A stretch of 32,188 nt of DNA from Azolla pinnata. Its lineage: Eukaryota; Streptophyta; Polypodiopsida; Salviniales; Salviniaceae. Location of the stretch: assembly GCA_037176905.1 (NCBI GenBank), contig JBBBWG010001904.1, forward strand, positions 1-32,188, given 5' to 3'. Within the stretch, counting starts at the first letter, position 1, and the number at the start of each line of letters is the position of its first letter. A program made the position numbers and the translations under genes. Positions 20,443-32,188 of the stretch are shown one piece after another. The notes beneath the pieces were generated by a model that was not told the origin of the DNA, did no database searches, and was given only the letters and a program-made list of their open reading frames with translations.

Positions 20443-20690
20443 ATGATTTTCCTCCCTTCTTCTTCTGCTTCTTCCTTCACCATGATCACCATCACCATCA
20501 TCATCATCATCTTCTTCTTCTTCTTCTGTCTTCTTCTTCTTCCTTCACCATCATCATCATCATCTTCTTCTTCTTCTTCCTTCACCACCATCATCATCAT
20601 CATCTTCTTCTTCTTCTTCTTCTTTTTCTTCCTCCTCCTCCTTCATAATCACCATCACCATCATCATCACCTCTTTTTTTTTCCTGTAAA
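20443..20690. repeat. Compound TTC/ATC trinucleotide tract upstream of the PPR gene
   Basis: About 250 bases of alternating (TTC)n and (ATC)n blocks with at least four switches, starting about 90 bp upstream of the PPR start codon. It is strand-asymmetric (pyrimidine-rich on plus). The frames through it (poly-Met, poly-Ser, poly-Glu) are low-complexity artefacts. Confidence 0.9.
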
Positions 20691-20694
20691 TGTA

Positions 20695-21560
20695 TCTTTA
20701 TATTAAAATAACATAACAATATAAAAAAAACCTTGCTATCAAAACTACGTCAAAAGTAGCGATATAACAAGGTCAACCTTTTAAGGTGTTACGATACAAA
20801 ACGACATAAATCTAACTCATCAAAGTTCCTATTCAATATAATTGTGAGAACTATAAGATCAACTTTCTTTTTATCTTACACATACGTTGAGATACTCTAG
20901 AAAAGCCACTAACTAAGAAATCATTTTGCAAGTTCCAATTACACCACATATACCCAAGTATCTCATATAATCAAACACAACCTTATATTCTGGGGTTGAT
21001 AAAACTAAATCACCTTCAATGAAACCCATGAAAAGGTGACAAAACATTTGCACTTAATGAACCCCACAGTTGTGATATAACTATCAATATACCTTTAGCA
21101 ACTTGGCAAGATATAAAATTGTATCTAGAATTTTCATTAATCGTCATACAGAAAACACATGCACCACTAGAAATGTGTCTTTGTTTTAAAGCCATAGCCA
21201 AAGGCAACCCACCAACTATGATATACTAAAAAAATACTTTTGCATGAAAAAGAAGATGAGACTTCCATCATCATCTAAAACTCTTGAATACCAATCACCT
21301 CCATAGGTAATATGTCATGTATCAAAAACATTGTTTTGTACCTAAGCTATAATGTCAACCGGCTTATGGTAAACATCATTAGAGTTTACTGCAAATAGTA
21401 ATTACTTGGTATCTAAATTCCAAGGTTCTTTCACCACCAATTATGGAACCAATTATAATAAAATAGGAAATTCTAATGCTGATTGCAAAATCTGACCATA
21501 TTCAAGTATATGAAATCTATTTTTCACTGTTCAAGAATCCATCATCTACCTCTATAACTC
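20695..21560 (-). mobile_element. Decayed LINE-type retrotransposon 3' end (zf-RVT remnant)
   Basis: On the minus strand, 21207-21016 reads 'PLAMALKQRHISSGACVFCM' and then '..ENSRYNFISCQVAKGILIVI'. This pattern (L..R.....CVFC, then a ~17-residue gap, then F..C..A..IW) is the zinc-binding segment downstream of the reverse transcriptase in plant non-LTR elements. After a stop and frameshift, another frame continues '..STPEYKVVFDYMRYLGI', as seen after that segment in intact elements. I see no catalytic FADD motif or endonuclease in the window, so this is a 5'-truncated or eroded copy. The 3' end is near 20695, next to an AT-rich stretch. Host function is unlikely. Confidence 0.55.
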
Positions 21561-22715
21561 TAAAATATCATCCTCTACATTACCAAACTTAGTTTTGCCA
21601 TTCTATTGAACTTGATTTCAAACTATCTTTTCTCTCTCATTGTAATAATCTTGAAGATATTATCATCTCTATTGGCAAAGAGTTGAAATCTCTTCTACAT
21701 TCAGGTGATTTCCAATTGAACAACTTCAAGCACTTTAGTCAAGAGACCACTAAATGTTAAACAATATTAGATTTTGATTCTTCTTCTTCTTTCTTCTTTC
21801 TTCTTCTTCTTCTTCTTCTTCTTCTTCTTTGTTGGCTAAGCAGAAATCCCATAGTTCCTTCTTAATGATATTGTGTGCCTAATTCAGCAATGGATTGATT
21901 GCCGAGCTAGGGGCATTCAAAGGAATGGCCAAAAGAGGGCTATGGGATTTGAAAAGCACGAATCTGATTCGCTATTGTAATATGTTATGTTCTACCATTT
22001 TTGTAAATGAAGGGCCGGTTGATTCGGTTATATCATACTTTTACCTTAGGGAAGCAAGGAAGGCATTCGTATGGAGAAGCTATGGTCCAAATTAGTCAGG
22101 GAGGGCAAAGAAGAGAGATGGATGCCATGGACCTGAAAAACTTACCCATTCTTCTTGCTGAATTTTTGGTGCTTTAGCTAGCCGGTTGTAGGAAGGGGAT
22201 GGGAAGCTAGCACCGAAAGATTCTGGAAAGAGGGCATATTGCATCACACACCACAGTCGTGCTCTCACAAAGCTGCACAATGTCTACTCCACACTTTATT
22301 ACAGATAGAAGAGAAAAGAAGAGAAAGAAAGAAAGTGATATATCAACATTGTTAACATGTCAGGAATTGAACCCTTGACTTCTCTTGGTCATAATCGATG
22401 ATGTTATCACCACATGATCTTGTTAGATGGTGTAATAGATAACCAATTGATTAGTTGGTTGGCTAGCTAGATAGATGGAAGGGATAAGGCAGGAAATTTG
22501 CCAACATCTATCTACTCTTTGATCTCTCCATATAATTGAGCATAATACCGTTATAATAAGAGGGGTTTTTTGGAGGAAAACTTAGCAGTATGTACCCCAT
22601 TGTCAGCCATGACCACTAATTTGTCAAGCCTCCAAAATCCTTGATAATGTTGGTCTAAACCAAGTTTTGATTTGTTGGATTTCAATTCAATCTAATTAAA
22701 ATCTTGTTAAAAAAA
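21561..22715. other. Gene-free AT-rich spacer with a (TTC)n tract
   Basis: Contains a (TTC)n microsatellite at 21778-21831 and a tRNA-like B-box relic at about 22355-22425 (minus strand). The open frames at 21895-22095 (+) and 22092-22280 (-) show no recognisable domain. Nothing else can be supported. Confidence 0.55.
22355..22425 (-). repeat. tRNA-like B-box repeat, copy 2
   Basis: On the minus strand: 'gattatgaccaagagaag', then 'tcaagggttcaattcctg'. It includes a B-box-like GGTTCAATTCC and resembles the stretch at 29697-29760. It cannot be folded into a full cloverleaf by eye. Possibly a tRNA-derived SINE head or tRNA pseudogene. Confidence 0.3.
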
Positions 22716-22788
22716 GCCATCTTAACTCAGTTGGTAGAGCGCGTGGCTTTTAACCACGTGGTCGTGGGTTTGATCCCCACAGACTACG
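22716..22788 (+). pseudogene. tRNA-Lys(UUU) pseudogene with broken acceptor stem
   Basis: 73 bases with the full tRNA-Lys layout: anticodon loop CTTTTAA (anticodon UUU) closed by cgtgg/ccacg, T-arm gtggg-tttgatc-cccac, and D-arm 'ctcagttggtagag'. Compared with the intact copy at 24302-24374 it has acceptor-stem changes: 5' 'gccatct' cannot pair with 3' 'agactac' at three consecutive positions (2-71, 3-70, 4-69). The T-loop has TTTGA instead of TTCGA, which damages the B box, and position 10 is A instead of G. Probably non-functional. Confidence 0.8.
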
Positions 22789-23975
22789 ATTGCATGAAGA
22801 AGAAGAAGAGGAAATACTTTAATCAAGTCACTTTTCAAATAAACTCAAGAAGAAGAGAAGATTAAATAAGGGATTTCAAATCGACTCCTAGGAAGCATGC
22901 TCCAAAAGAAGCATAAGAGCAAATTTGGATGATAAAAGAAGTGCTTTAGAAGATGAGATGTAATGCTCGTACTTATTGAATCTATTCGATTGCCTTCAAT
23001 TGAGATCATGGCCATGGAAAAAAGGGTACATGCTTAAAAGTCAACAAAGCCCTTCAAATTAATATAAAAAAAGTGTTTTAAAAGATAGGATACAATGCAC
23101 CTACTTAATGATAAATCAAGAGATTTTTTTCGTGATAGAAGCTTTCTTGCAAAGGTATTGAATGTATCATAAAATGAGAAAGATGTGGAGGCTCACGGTT
23201 CATACATTGTGTTACAGTTATTGCATCGAACTACAAAACTAAGTATTTCTTTGAACATAGTAATCGAACTTATGTTATATGTTACCACTCATCCTATTAC
23301 TTATCACCAAAACTGTTGCTTTTATCTATAGACTTTAGTCAATAATATATTCTTGCATTCGTATTCGAGAATAAAAGTATTATTCAAGAATGAGAAAAAA
23401 GACAGTAATGCATTAAAAGAACTATTTGCTTTATAAAATAAAATATGTAAATTATAAGATCAATCAAATTACACAAAAATCAAAATATAAAATAGAAATA
23501 CTTTGTACTTGGGTTCATTGTTTAATATTTTCTAATTTACCACTATATCAAGGTTTTTTATAAGTGATAAATTAAAAAGTATATTCACGTTAAATTTCAA
23601 CAAATGTGAATATTACAATCTATATTTCTATTAGAGTTACATCTCACTCTCTTTGATGTAAGATAGGATGTTAAGGCATAAGTGATAACACAAGCCAACT
23701 ATGCATATTTTGCCCTAAACAAGTCGAGAATTTGAGTATCACACATTCAAATGTACTTTTCACATATCCTCAACCAAACCCCAATGCATACGCACGCATT
23801 CCTCTCACAGTCCCATAATACACTCTCAATTGCATTGTTCATTAATAAAAAAAACTCTTGAAAATCGAGAGTCACTACTCATGTCCAAATATATCACGTA
23901 AAATGTATTGTTTTGGCCTCATAGGTCATATTTGACCTTTAAAGACAATTGTCAAATAAATCTCTCTGTCCCACC

Positions 23976-24043
<68 letters not shown>

Positions 24044-24301
24044 GAAAAGCACAAAAAGAAAAAATTTAGATTAGGTCATCGGAGCTATGATAAATAAGCT
24101 TTTGAAAAAATGTGCATTCAAAATGAATGGCGATGCTTTAGGTAAACCCTAATAATGTGCATTCAAAATGAATGGCCATGTTCTAGGCAAACCCTAATAT
24201 GCGCATTCAAAATGAATGACCATTTTCTGGACAACATCAACAAAAGAGGTCTTCTTCTTCATAATAATTGGAACTAGGAAGGATTCATTCAATTCAGAAG
24301 A
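22789..24301. other. AT-rich gene-free spacer with a (CT)n tract and 48-bp repeats
   Basis: Very AT-rich, with no open frame worth calling. Contains a long (CT)n run at about 23982-24039 and three ~46-48-bp tandem units at 24110-24232 (listed separately). Confidence 0.65.
24110..24232. repeat. Three ~48-bp tandem units containing telo-box motifs
   Basis: Each unit reads 'gtgcattcaaaatgaatg', then 'gccatgttctagg', then 'aaaccctaat', at about 24110, 24158 and 24199. The last copy lacks the telo-box end. The arrangement is head to tail with few differences. It lies 70-190 bp downstream of the tRNA-Lys gene. Confidence 0.8.
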
Positions 24302-24374
24302 CGCCGTCTGTGGGAATCGAACCCACGACCACGTGGTTAAAAGCCACGCGCTCTACCGGCTGAGCTAAGACGGC
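24302..24374 (-). tRNA. trnK-UUU: tRNA-Lys(UUU)
   Basis: This is a 73-nt cloverleaf on the minus strand. The acceptor stem GCCGTCT pairs with AGACGGC, with discriminator G and no encoded CCA. The D-arm is 'agctcagccggtagagc', the anticodon stem-loop cgtgg-CTTTTAA-ccacg (anticodon UUU), and the T-arm gtggg-TTCGATT-cccac. A and B boxes are intact. Upstream, CAA lies at -3 to -1 and a TATATATA stretch at about -30 to -38, both typical of plant nuclear tRNA genes. A T-run terminator is not obvious within 50 bp downstream, which is unusual. There is no intron, unlike the plastid trnK, so it is a nuclear-type gene. Confidence 0.95.
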
Positions 24375-25188
24375 TTGTCTTTGAGAGCTTCAAATTTTAA
24401 AATTATATATATAATCCCAGGAATCAAAATGGCAATGAAGATTTTCCAGTTTGAGACAAATTGTCGCCTCTATTTCTTATTCATTTCCGGCTAAGGTGCA
24501 ACTTCCATTGCTTAGACTGGTGTGCCTTGGTGCTTTTGTGCTCGATTCGACCGTTCCATTCCTGTTGTTGTGATTGATCTCAGTCTATTCCAGTAATTGA
24601 CAAGCCTTCTACAATGTCTCTGGTTCGATCGATTCCATTCCTTCACACTGTTTGATTCTATTGATTCCATTGCTGCTGTCCTTGACTTGATCAATTCCAT
24701 TGCTTGACAGGCCTGCTGCTGCGTTTAATTCGATCCATTCCATTGCTTGACAGGGCTGCTGCTGCGTTTAATTCGATTATTTCCATTGCTCGACAGGCCT
24801 AGCGTGCTTGTCATCAGCATTTCTGATTTTGAAAAGAGAACACAGAAAAACATATGCTTTGATCGAGCACAACCAGCTCCTACCATCAGATCAACAAACG
24901 CACTTCTTTCTGCAGACACCTCATGGATATGGATCTTTTTCACAAGCAGGTAGGAAAGACGCGAAAGAAAAACTGTGCCTGCAAACCATTGAAAGAATTG
25001 AAGAAAAAGCACTTATCCACCATTTTTCATCGGGCAACAACACCATGTTTCAACTCGGAACGAATTTTGGTTCAACAAATGAAAACCTACGCCGAAGTAC
25101 GGCGTACACATTCGGGCTGTGGATTTGTAAAGAAAGGACAGGTTTTTCTTTTTGGCGGCTCCTTGATATGGATATGGCTTTTTGATGA
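24375..25188. other. Spacer and 3' region of the CDPK gene with ~42-bp repeats
   Basis: Between about 24535 and 24805 there are several diverged ~42-bp units containing 'cgat.gattccattgcttgac' and 'aggcctgctgctgcgtttaat', the last two nearly identical (24700-24795). No coding sequence is supported; open frames at 24747-25264 on plus overlap the CDPK 3' end and look like shadows or noise. Confidence 0.6.
24404..24413 (-). promoter_or_regulatory. TATA-like element upstream of tRNA-Lys
   Basis: 'atatatata' lies 30-38 bases upstream of the tRNA 5' end, the spacing seen for upstream TATA elements of plant Pol III tRNA genes. A CAA motif directly precedes the tRNA (-3 to -1), matching the usual plant tRNA transcription start. 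Function is inferred from position. Confidence 0.5.
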
Positions 25189-28402
<3,214 letters not shown>

Positions 28403-28556
28403 GATCTCTAATCTCTATCTCCAAGCTTCATACACTGTAATCTCTACAATGTTCTGCAAGACCTGAAGCACGTTTTTATCATACAATCTTCTGCAAGAGC
28501 TGAAGCACATTTTACTATGTAATATGCTGTGCACATACATCGGCGTCGATGCACCT

Positions 28557-28607
28557 TCACGAATCACACCCACATAGTGTTGGATGTGTGTGCCTGTGAT
28601 TCGTGAA
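28557..28607. repeat. Perfect 13-bp inverted repeat upstream of the CDPK gene
   Basis: 'ttcacgaatcaca' at 28557-28569 is the exact reverse complement of 'tgtgattcgtgaa' at 28595-28607, with a 25-base loop. It lies 155-205 bp upstream of the CDPK start codon, so it could form a hairpin in the leader or be a paired binding site. Confidence 0.85.
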
Positions 28608-28753
28608 TGTGTGGATGTGTAGATGGGTGTGCGTGTGTGAGTTTCTGATACAATCAACTCCAATTTAGGGTTCCGATTATGGCACAGAGAATTTGCAGAC
28701 AATCAAGACATTGTGTTGTTTGCCTCCACCATTCCATGACTCCTCGAAAGTTG

Positions 28754-28769
28754 CCCCCCCCCCCCCCCC
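28754..28769. repeat. Run of 16 C (16 G on the minus strand)
   Basis: Uninterrupted C16, i.e. G16 on the strand of the CDPK gene, about 350 bp upstream of its start. Length in the assembly may be inexact. Confidence 0.9.
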
Positions 28770-29696
28770 ACCGTTTTTCTTTTTGTCTTTTCTCAGTTCC
28801 TTACTCCCCCAGATTTGTTTCTCCTGGTGTTCCTCCCTTTTCTTTCCGCTTCCTTTGTCACCTGCTTGATTCCTTCAGAGCCTAATCGCCGACAGTTTGA
28901 AGCTGTTGGGGCTATGGCGGCAAGCGTATAGAAGGAACCCAGATCTGATGCAAAATAAGGGAATCGGGAGCAAGGAGAGACGAATCGTGGAAAGCAGAGC
29001 AGGGAAAAGCGGGAGCCCGAGCAGGAATCCGCATCAGACACAGGGAAGGGAGAAGGAAGGAAGGAAGGAAGGAAGGAAGGAGGGGGGAGCTCTGCGGTTT
29101 TCAGCAGACGTAGGAGGGAATTAGGGTTTCAGGGCGTAGCAGAAAGCTTAAGGCGGCCGGAAGACATACCTGGATGTGTCTAGGAAGAAGCGTCCATAGC
29201 TGCAGAAGCACAGAGTCAAAACTGTAGAAGAAGAAGAAGAAGAAAGAAGAAGTCTACTCTTGTTTCAGGCAGCAGATAAATGGATGTAGAAGAAGAAAAA
29301 TGTAAAAGAGAAGACAGAAGTAGCAAAAGCAGTTTCTTCTGAGCAGTATTGTCTGCTTCACGCGATTGAAAAACCGAAGATGATGCCAGTGGTAGTTGTT
29401 ACCAGTGGTAGATGATGCCAATGGTAGCGTTGTGGAGAAAGCGAAGAAAGAAACGGATTCGTCGATGGTTTTTTAATGTTTTGGGGCAATGCAGGCGTTC
29501 GTTGCTGCAGTTGTCGCGGAACAAAATGAAGTTGTGGCATTGAAAGATGAGATGGTTCGGCTGATGATCCGACTCTTCAAACCGTAATGTTGTTGTTCGA
29601 TTCGACGTGTTTGCTTTGGGAAATAATGGGTTTCCTGTAATGTTTCAGGTGAGGGTTCCATCCAATCCACCTGATGATCATCCCCCTGGTGATGAT

Positions 29697-29760
29697 CGAA
29701 GAGGAATTTGAACCCTTGTCTTCTCCTGGTAATGACAGATCGCGTAATCGGAACAGTTCA
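29697..29760 (-). repeat. tRNA-like B-box repeat, copy 3
   Basis: On the minus strand: 'tgtcattaccaggagaag', then 'acaagggttcaaattcctc'. It has a B-box-like GGTTCAAATTCC and is similar to the stretch at 22355-22425 over about 30 bases. No full cloverleaf is visible. Confidence 0.3.
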
Positions 29761-29906
29761 GAAGCAAGGATCGTGCTTGCCATGTGTTTAACATCATGCA
29801 CGATTGCCACTTGATGTTTGTACGGTTTCAATAAGGTCATTTTGACAATGTAGATGAATGCGTTACAATAACACATAATATAAAATACGCATACACATAC
29901 ACGTAC

Positions 29907-30043
29907 ATACATATATATATTGATCAATTGTATGTACATTTATGCCATTTTATGTTAGCATTCCTGTGTGCAGATCATGGGTATGGATTCATACATATAT
30001 ATTTGAGTCAATTGTATGTACATTTATGCCATTTTATGTTAGC
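29907..30043. repeat. Two ~52-bp direct repeats
   Basis: 'tcaattgtatgtacattt' plus 'atgccattttatgttagc' occurs perfectly at 29925-29960 and 30008-30043, each preceded by 'tacatatatat'. The two copies are about 83 bp apart. Confidence 0.88.
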
Positions 30044-30485
30044 TGCTAGTGAGTTCATCTCTGCTGTACGTACTTAGCGATTGACAATTGGCCTTATTGG
30101 CAGGTCGGGACAATCACATGTAGCATTTCGATCTCCTCTCATCCTTGATACGATCATATTTTCGACTTATTTGGACAATCATGGATCGGTTTTGCCAGCC
30201 ATACTGCGCGCATCACAACAACAACACAATTAAAGCAACGATTCATGCGCAATTGTGGGGTTCGATTTTCCTTGTGGCGGAACAATTCGAATCGGGAGGT
30301 GATCATCGATCAGCCTGCAAAAAATGAGCTAGTGATAATTTTATAGAACAGCTCATACCTGCAAAAAAAAAAAAGACGAACTAGTGATGATGATTTATGG
30401 ACCAGATCAACAGCACATATGAAAATATGCAACGATATAATCGCACGATATAATTTTGGTAACCAAGGTCTAATTAATTTTGGGG

Positions 30486-30863
30486 CCATTGGATCTTTTG
30501 ATTGATTGATCGATAGATAGATAGATAGATAGATTGATGATGATAGATGACGAAGTTGAATTGGTTCATGGAGCGCGATAAGAGGCTGTACTTATCAGAA
30601 GAGTGATAAGCGCCCAGCCATGCCCATTAGATCTTCTGATTGATTGATAGATAGATTGATGATGATAGATGATGATGTTGAATTGGTTCATGGAGCGCGA
30701 TAAGAGGCTGTACTTATCAGAGGAGTGATAAGCGCCCAGCCATGCCCATTAGATCTTCTGATTGGTTGATTGATTGATTGAAGATAGATGATGATGTTGA
30801 ATTGGTTCATGGAGCGCGATAAGAGGCCGTACTTATCAGAAGAGTGATAAGCGCCCAGCCATG
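30486..30863. repeat. Three ~120-bp tandem units with GATA tracts and a conserved hairpin
   Basis: Units 30486-30623, 30624-30745 and 30746-30863 are nearly identical outside a variable (GATA)/(GATT) patch. Each holds 'ttgaattggttcatggagcg', 'cgataagaggc', the hairpin 'cttatcagaagagtgataag' (7-bp stem cttatca/tgataag) and 'cgcccagccatg'. Hairpins are at 30591-30610, 30713-30732 and 30832-30851. The array begins about 50 bp beyond the stop codon of the CCCH gene, so it is probably in its 3'UTR or just past it. Confidence 0.92.
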
Positions 30864-30913
30864 CATGATTCTTCCTGTCCACAAGAATTTGGAGGCCTCG
30901 ATGATCGCTTGAA

Positions 30914-31225
30914 TCACGCGGTGAGCTGCAGATCATAGCCGCTAGCTACTGTCACACCAGGTGGGTGGGGCTCGCCTGCAGCAGCGCCGATGCTCTGATC
31001 TTGCAGCTGTTGATGCAGCAGAAGATCCGCGGCGTGATGATCGACATCCGGCGCAGTAGCAGCTGACGACGATCCATGGGCCATGGAGCCGATCATCGTC
31101 GCGGGGGCGTAGTAACAACCGTACTGTACGCAGCTGCTGCTCGTGATCGGATCACGCGGGTAATTAGGCGGCGGCGGCGCAGATCCAGCGGCGCAGCTAA
31201 TTATAGCCATGGGAGGCGGCGTAGA

Positions 31226-31257
<32 letters not shown>

Positions 31258-32153
31258 ATGAGGCCGGAGCGGCGTAATTGATATACCCATTGATCATATT
31301 GCTGCTGGAATCGTTAATGCTATTAGGGTTGATGATCGTAGTACTGTTGTTGCAGCAGGCGCCGTACTGATTAATGTACTGCAAGCTGCCGCCGGCGTAG
31401 TAGCTGTGATCGTAGCTGTAATTAGCGGCGCTGTAATTAGTAGCAGCGCTCGCTGCTGCAGGATTGATCATGCTGCAGCTCATGTTGTTGTAGGCCGCTG
31501 TGGCTGTGGCCAGGCCGCCGCCGATCATCGCCAGCTGCTGATTGTAGCCATAATTAGGGTTTGGCGCTGCTGCTGCAGCAGCAACGTGAGCGTCGCTCGT
31601 CGTCGTAGTAGCGGTGGTGGTGCTATTAGGGTTTGCAAGGCTCGTGGTAGTCGCATATTGAGCTGGAGCTGGCGCCGGCTGCAGATTAGGGTTAGGGTTA
31701 GGGTTAGGGCCGGAGATGGCGGCGGCCGCGGTAGTTGTAGCGCTGTTGCTGCCGATATAAGAATTAGCAGCGATCATCCTGATCGACATGCAGGAGGAGG
31801 AGGAGGAGGAGGAGGAGGAGGAGGAGGATGATGATGATGATGATGATGATGATCGGGCGCGGAGCTCAGAGTCGCCATGGGCGAAGTGGCAGTTGTCCCC
31901 GAAGCGGCAGCCTTCGGGCGTGCCGAACTTGTTGCAGAGCTTCGTCTTGTAGCCGCTCACGGTGAGGCTCGGGTGCTGCAGATCAGCGCCGCCATAGCCG
32001 CCGCCGCCATAGCCGGCAGCGCTGCTTGCTGCAGGGGCTAGGGCCGCCATAGCCGGCGGCGCTGCAGCAGCAGCAGCAGAAGGAGGAGGAGGAGGCGGCG
32101 GAGGAAGGAAATGCAGGAAATGGCACATCTCGCCGTAGGGGCAGCCGGATGTG
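30914..32153 (-). CDS. Tandem CCCH zinc-finger protein, 3' (last) exon; gene continues beyond the window
   Basis: The frame runs from an acceptor ('gatgatgcag') at 32154 to the stop at 30914, about 412 codons. It opens with the second half of a finger, 'TSGCPYGEMCHFLHF' (C-x5-C-x3-H). After a ~45-residue Pro/Ala/Gly linker comes a complete finger, 'YKTKLCNKFGTPEGCRFGDN' plus 'CHFAH' (C-x8-C-x5-C-x3-H). The rest is low-complexity Ser20, Ala, Asn/Pro, Thr and Tyr-rich sequence. The two fingers resemble those of plant CCCH proteins with a KH domain (Arabidopsis KHZ1/KHZ2 type), RNA binding being the known role; but no KH domain lies between the fingers here as it does there, so it may lie upstream, outside the window, or be absent. 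Earlier exons are off the right edge. Low-complexity regions are encoded by repeated GCT/GCA, TCC/TCA and TTAGGG-type units. Confidence 0.85.
31686..31709. repeat. Four TTAGGG units inside the CCCH coding exon
   Basis: Four uninterrupted 'ttaggg' on the plus strand; read on the coding minus strand they give the Asn-Pro repeat 'PNPNPNPN'. Related single 'attagggtt' motifs near 31553 and 31625 also encode N-P-N. Confidence 0.9.
31794..31853. repeat. Ser-coding compound microsatellite (GAG/GAT)n
   Basis: About 60 bases of (GAG)n followed by (GAT)n on plus; on the coding strand these are TCC/TCA-type codons encoding about 20 consecutive serines directly after the second CCCH finger. Likely length-variable. 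Confidence 0.88.
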
Positions 32154-32188
32154 CTGCATCATCACCATCACCACCATCACCATCATCA

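Larger units (their letters stand above)
28403..29160 (-). promoter_or_regulatory. CDPK 5' leader and promoter region
   Basis: Upstream of the start codon at 28402. It contains two ~45-bp imperfect direct repeats ('ttctgcaaga.ctgaagcac' at about 28451 and 28490), a perfect 13-bp inverted repeat, and a 16-base C run. Beyond it lies a purine-rich stretch with (GGAA)n at about 29052-29087 that looks like a leader/promoter. 'cttgcag' at about 28455 could be a 5'UTR intron acceptor. No coding frame is supported. Confidence 0.45.
29161..30913. other. Gene-free spacer between the CDPK and CCCH genes
   Basis: Contains a GAA-rich tract at 29228-29252, a tRNA-like B-box relic (29697-29760), two ~52-bp direct repeats (29907-30043), an A12 run near 30364, and the three ~120-bp repeats just downstream of the CCCH gene. 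No coding exon is supported on either strand. Confidence 0.6.

Noticed and set aside
31406..31831. 141-aa plus-strand frame ending in poly-Gly
   Set aside because: Antisense of the CCCH low-complexity exon; no domain.

Overview
This is a window of a land-plant nuclear genome, most likely a leptosporangiate fern. All genes have plant-only or plant-typical architectures (a TOM1/THH1 membrane protein, a CDPK, a PLS-class PPR protein, a tandem CCCH zinc-finger protein) and spliceosomal introns. The PPR protein has the near-identical ~100-residue repeats and the 'LLGSC.KW' tail typical of fern PPRs as I remember them. Spacers are AT-rich and crowded with microsatellites and minisatellites. The species cannot be fixed from the sequence alone. 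No prokaryotic signal (operon, CRISPR, phage) is present.

Layout: 1-2430 is AT-rich spacer ending in a ~55-bp minisatellite. 2772-6389 (+) is an 11-exon gene for a 280-aa TOM1-like seven-helix membrane protein, read through every exon junction, with one GC-AG intron. 6390-8312 is spacer. 8313-8711 (-) is a BAP31-type ER membrane protein whose upstream region (probable 5'UTR intron) carries a ~300-bp tandem duplication. 10283-11350 is a ~32-36-bp minisatellite interrupted by a 100-N gap with identical flanks; 11638-12110 is a second array of ~95-bp units. 12317-13916 (-) is a plant-specific basic protein of unknown function. 17124-20351 (-) is a 1,037-1,075-aa PLS-type PPR protein, probably organellar. 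20695-21560 holds a decayed LINE (zinc-binding tail of its reverse transcriptase). 22716-22788 (+) and 24302-24374 (-) are a decayed and an intact tRNA-Lys(UUU) gene. 25189-28402 (-) is an eight-exon, 532-aa calcium-dependent protein kinase with all four EF-hands; its last intron contains a nearly perfect 60-bp inverted repeat. 30914-32188 (-) is the 3' part of a tandem CCCH zinc-finger gene that runs off the window, followed downstream by three ~120-bp repeats carrying a GATA hairpin.

The genes look like independent transcription units; nothing indicates a cluster working in one pathway. The least ordinary features are the foldback in the CDPK intron, the in-frame microsatellite intron of the PPR gene, the hairpin repeats behind the CCCH gene, the tRNA-Lys pair, and the assembly gap, whose flanks suggest an unmerged overlap or hidden tandem copies.
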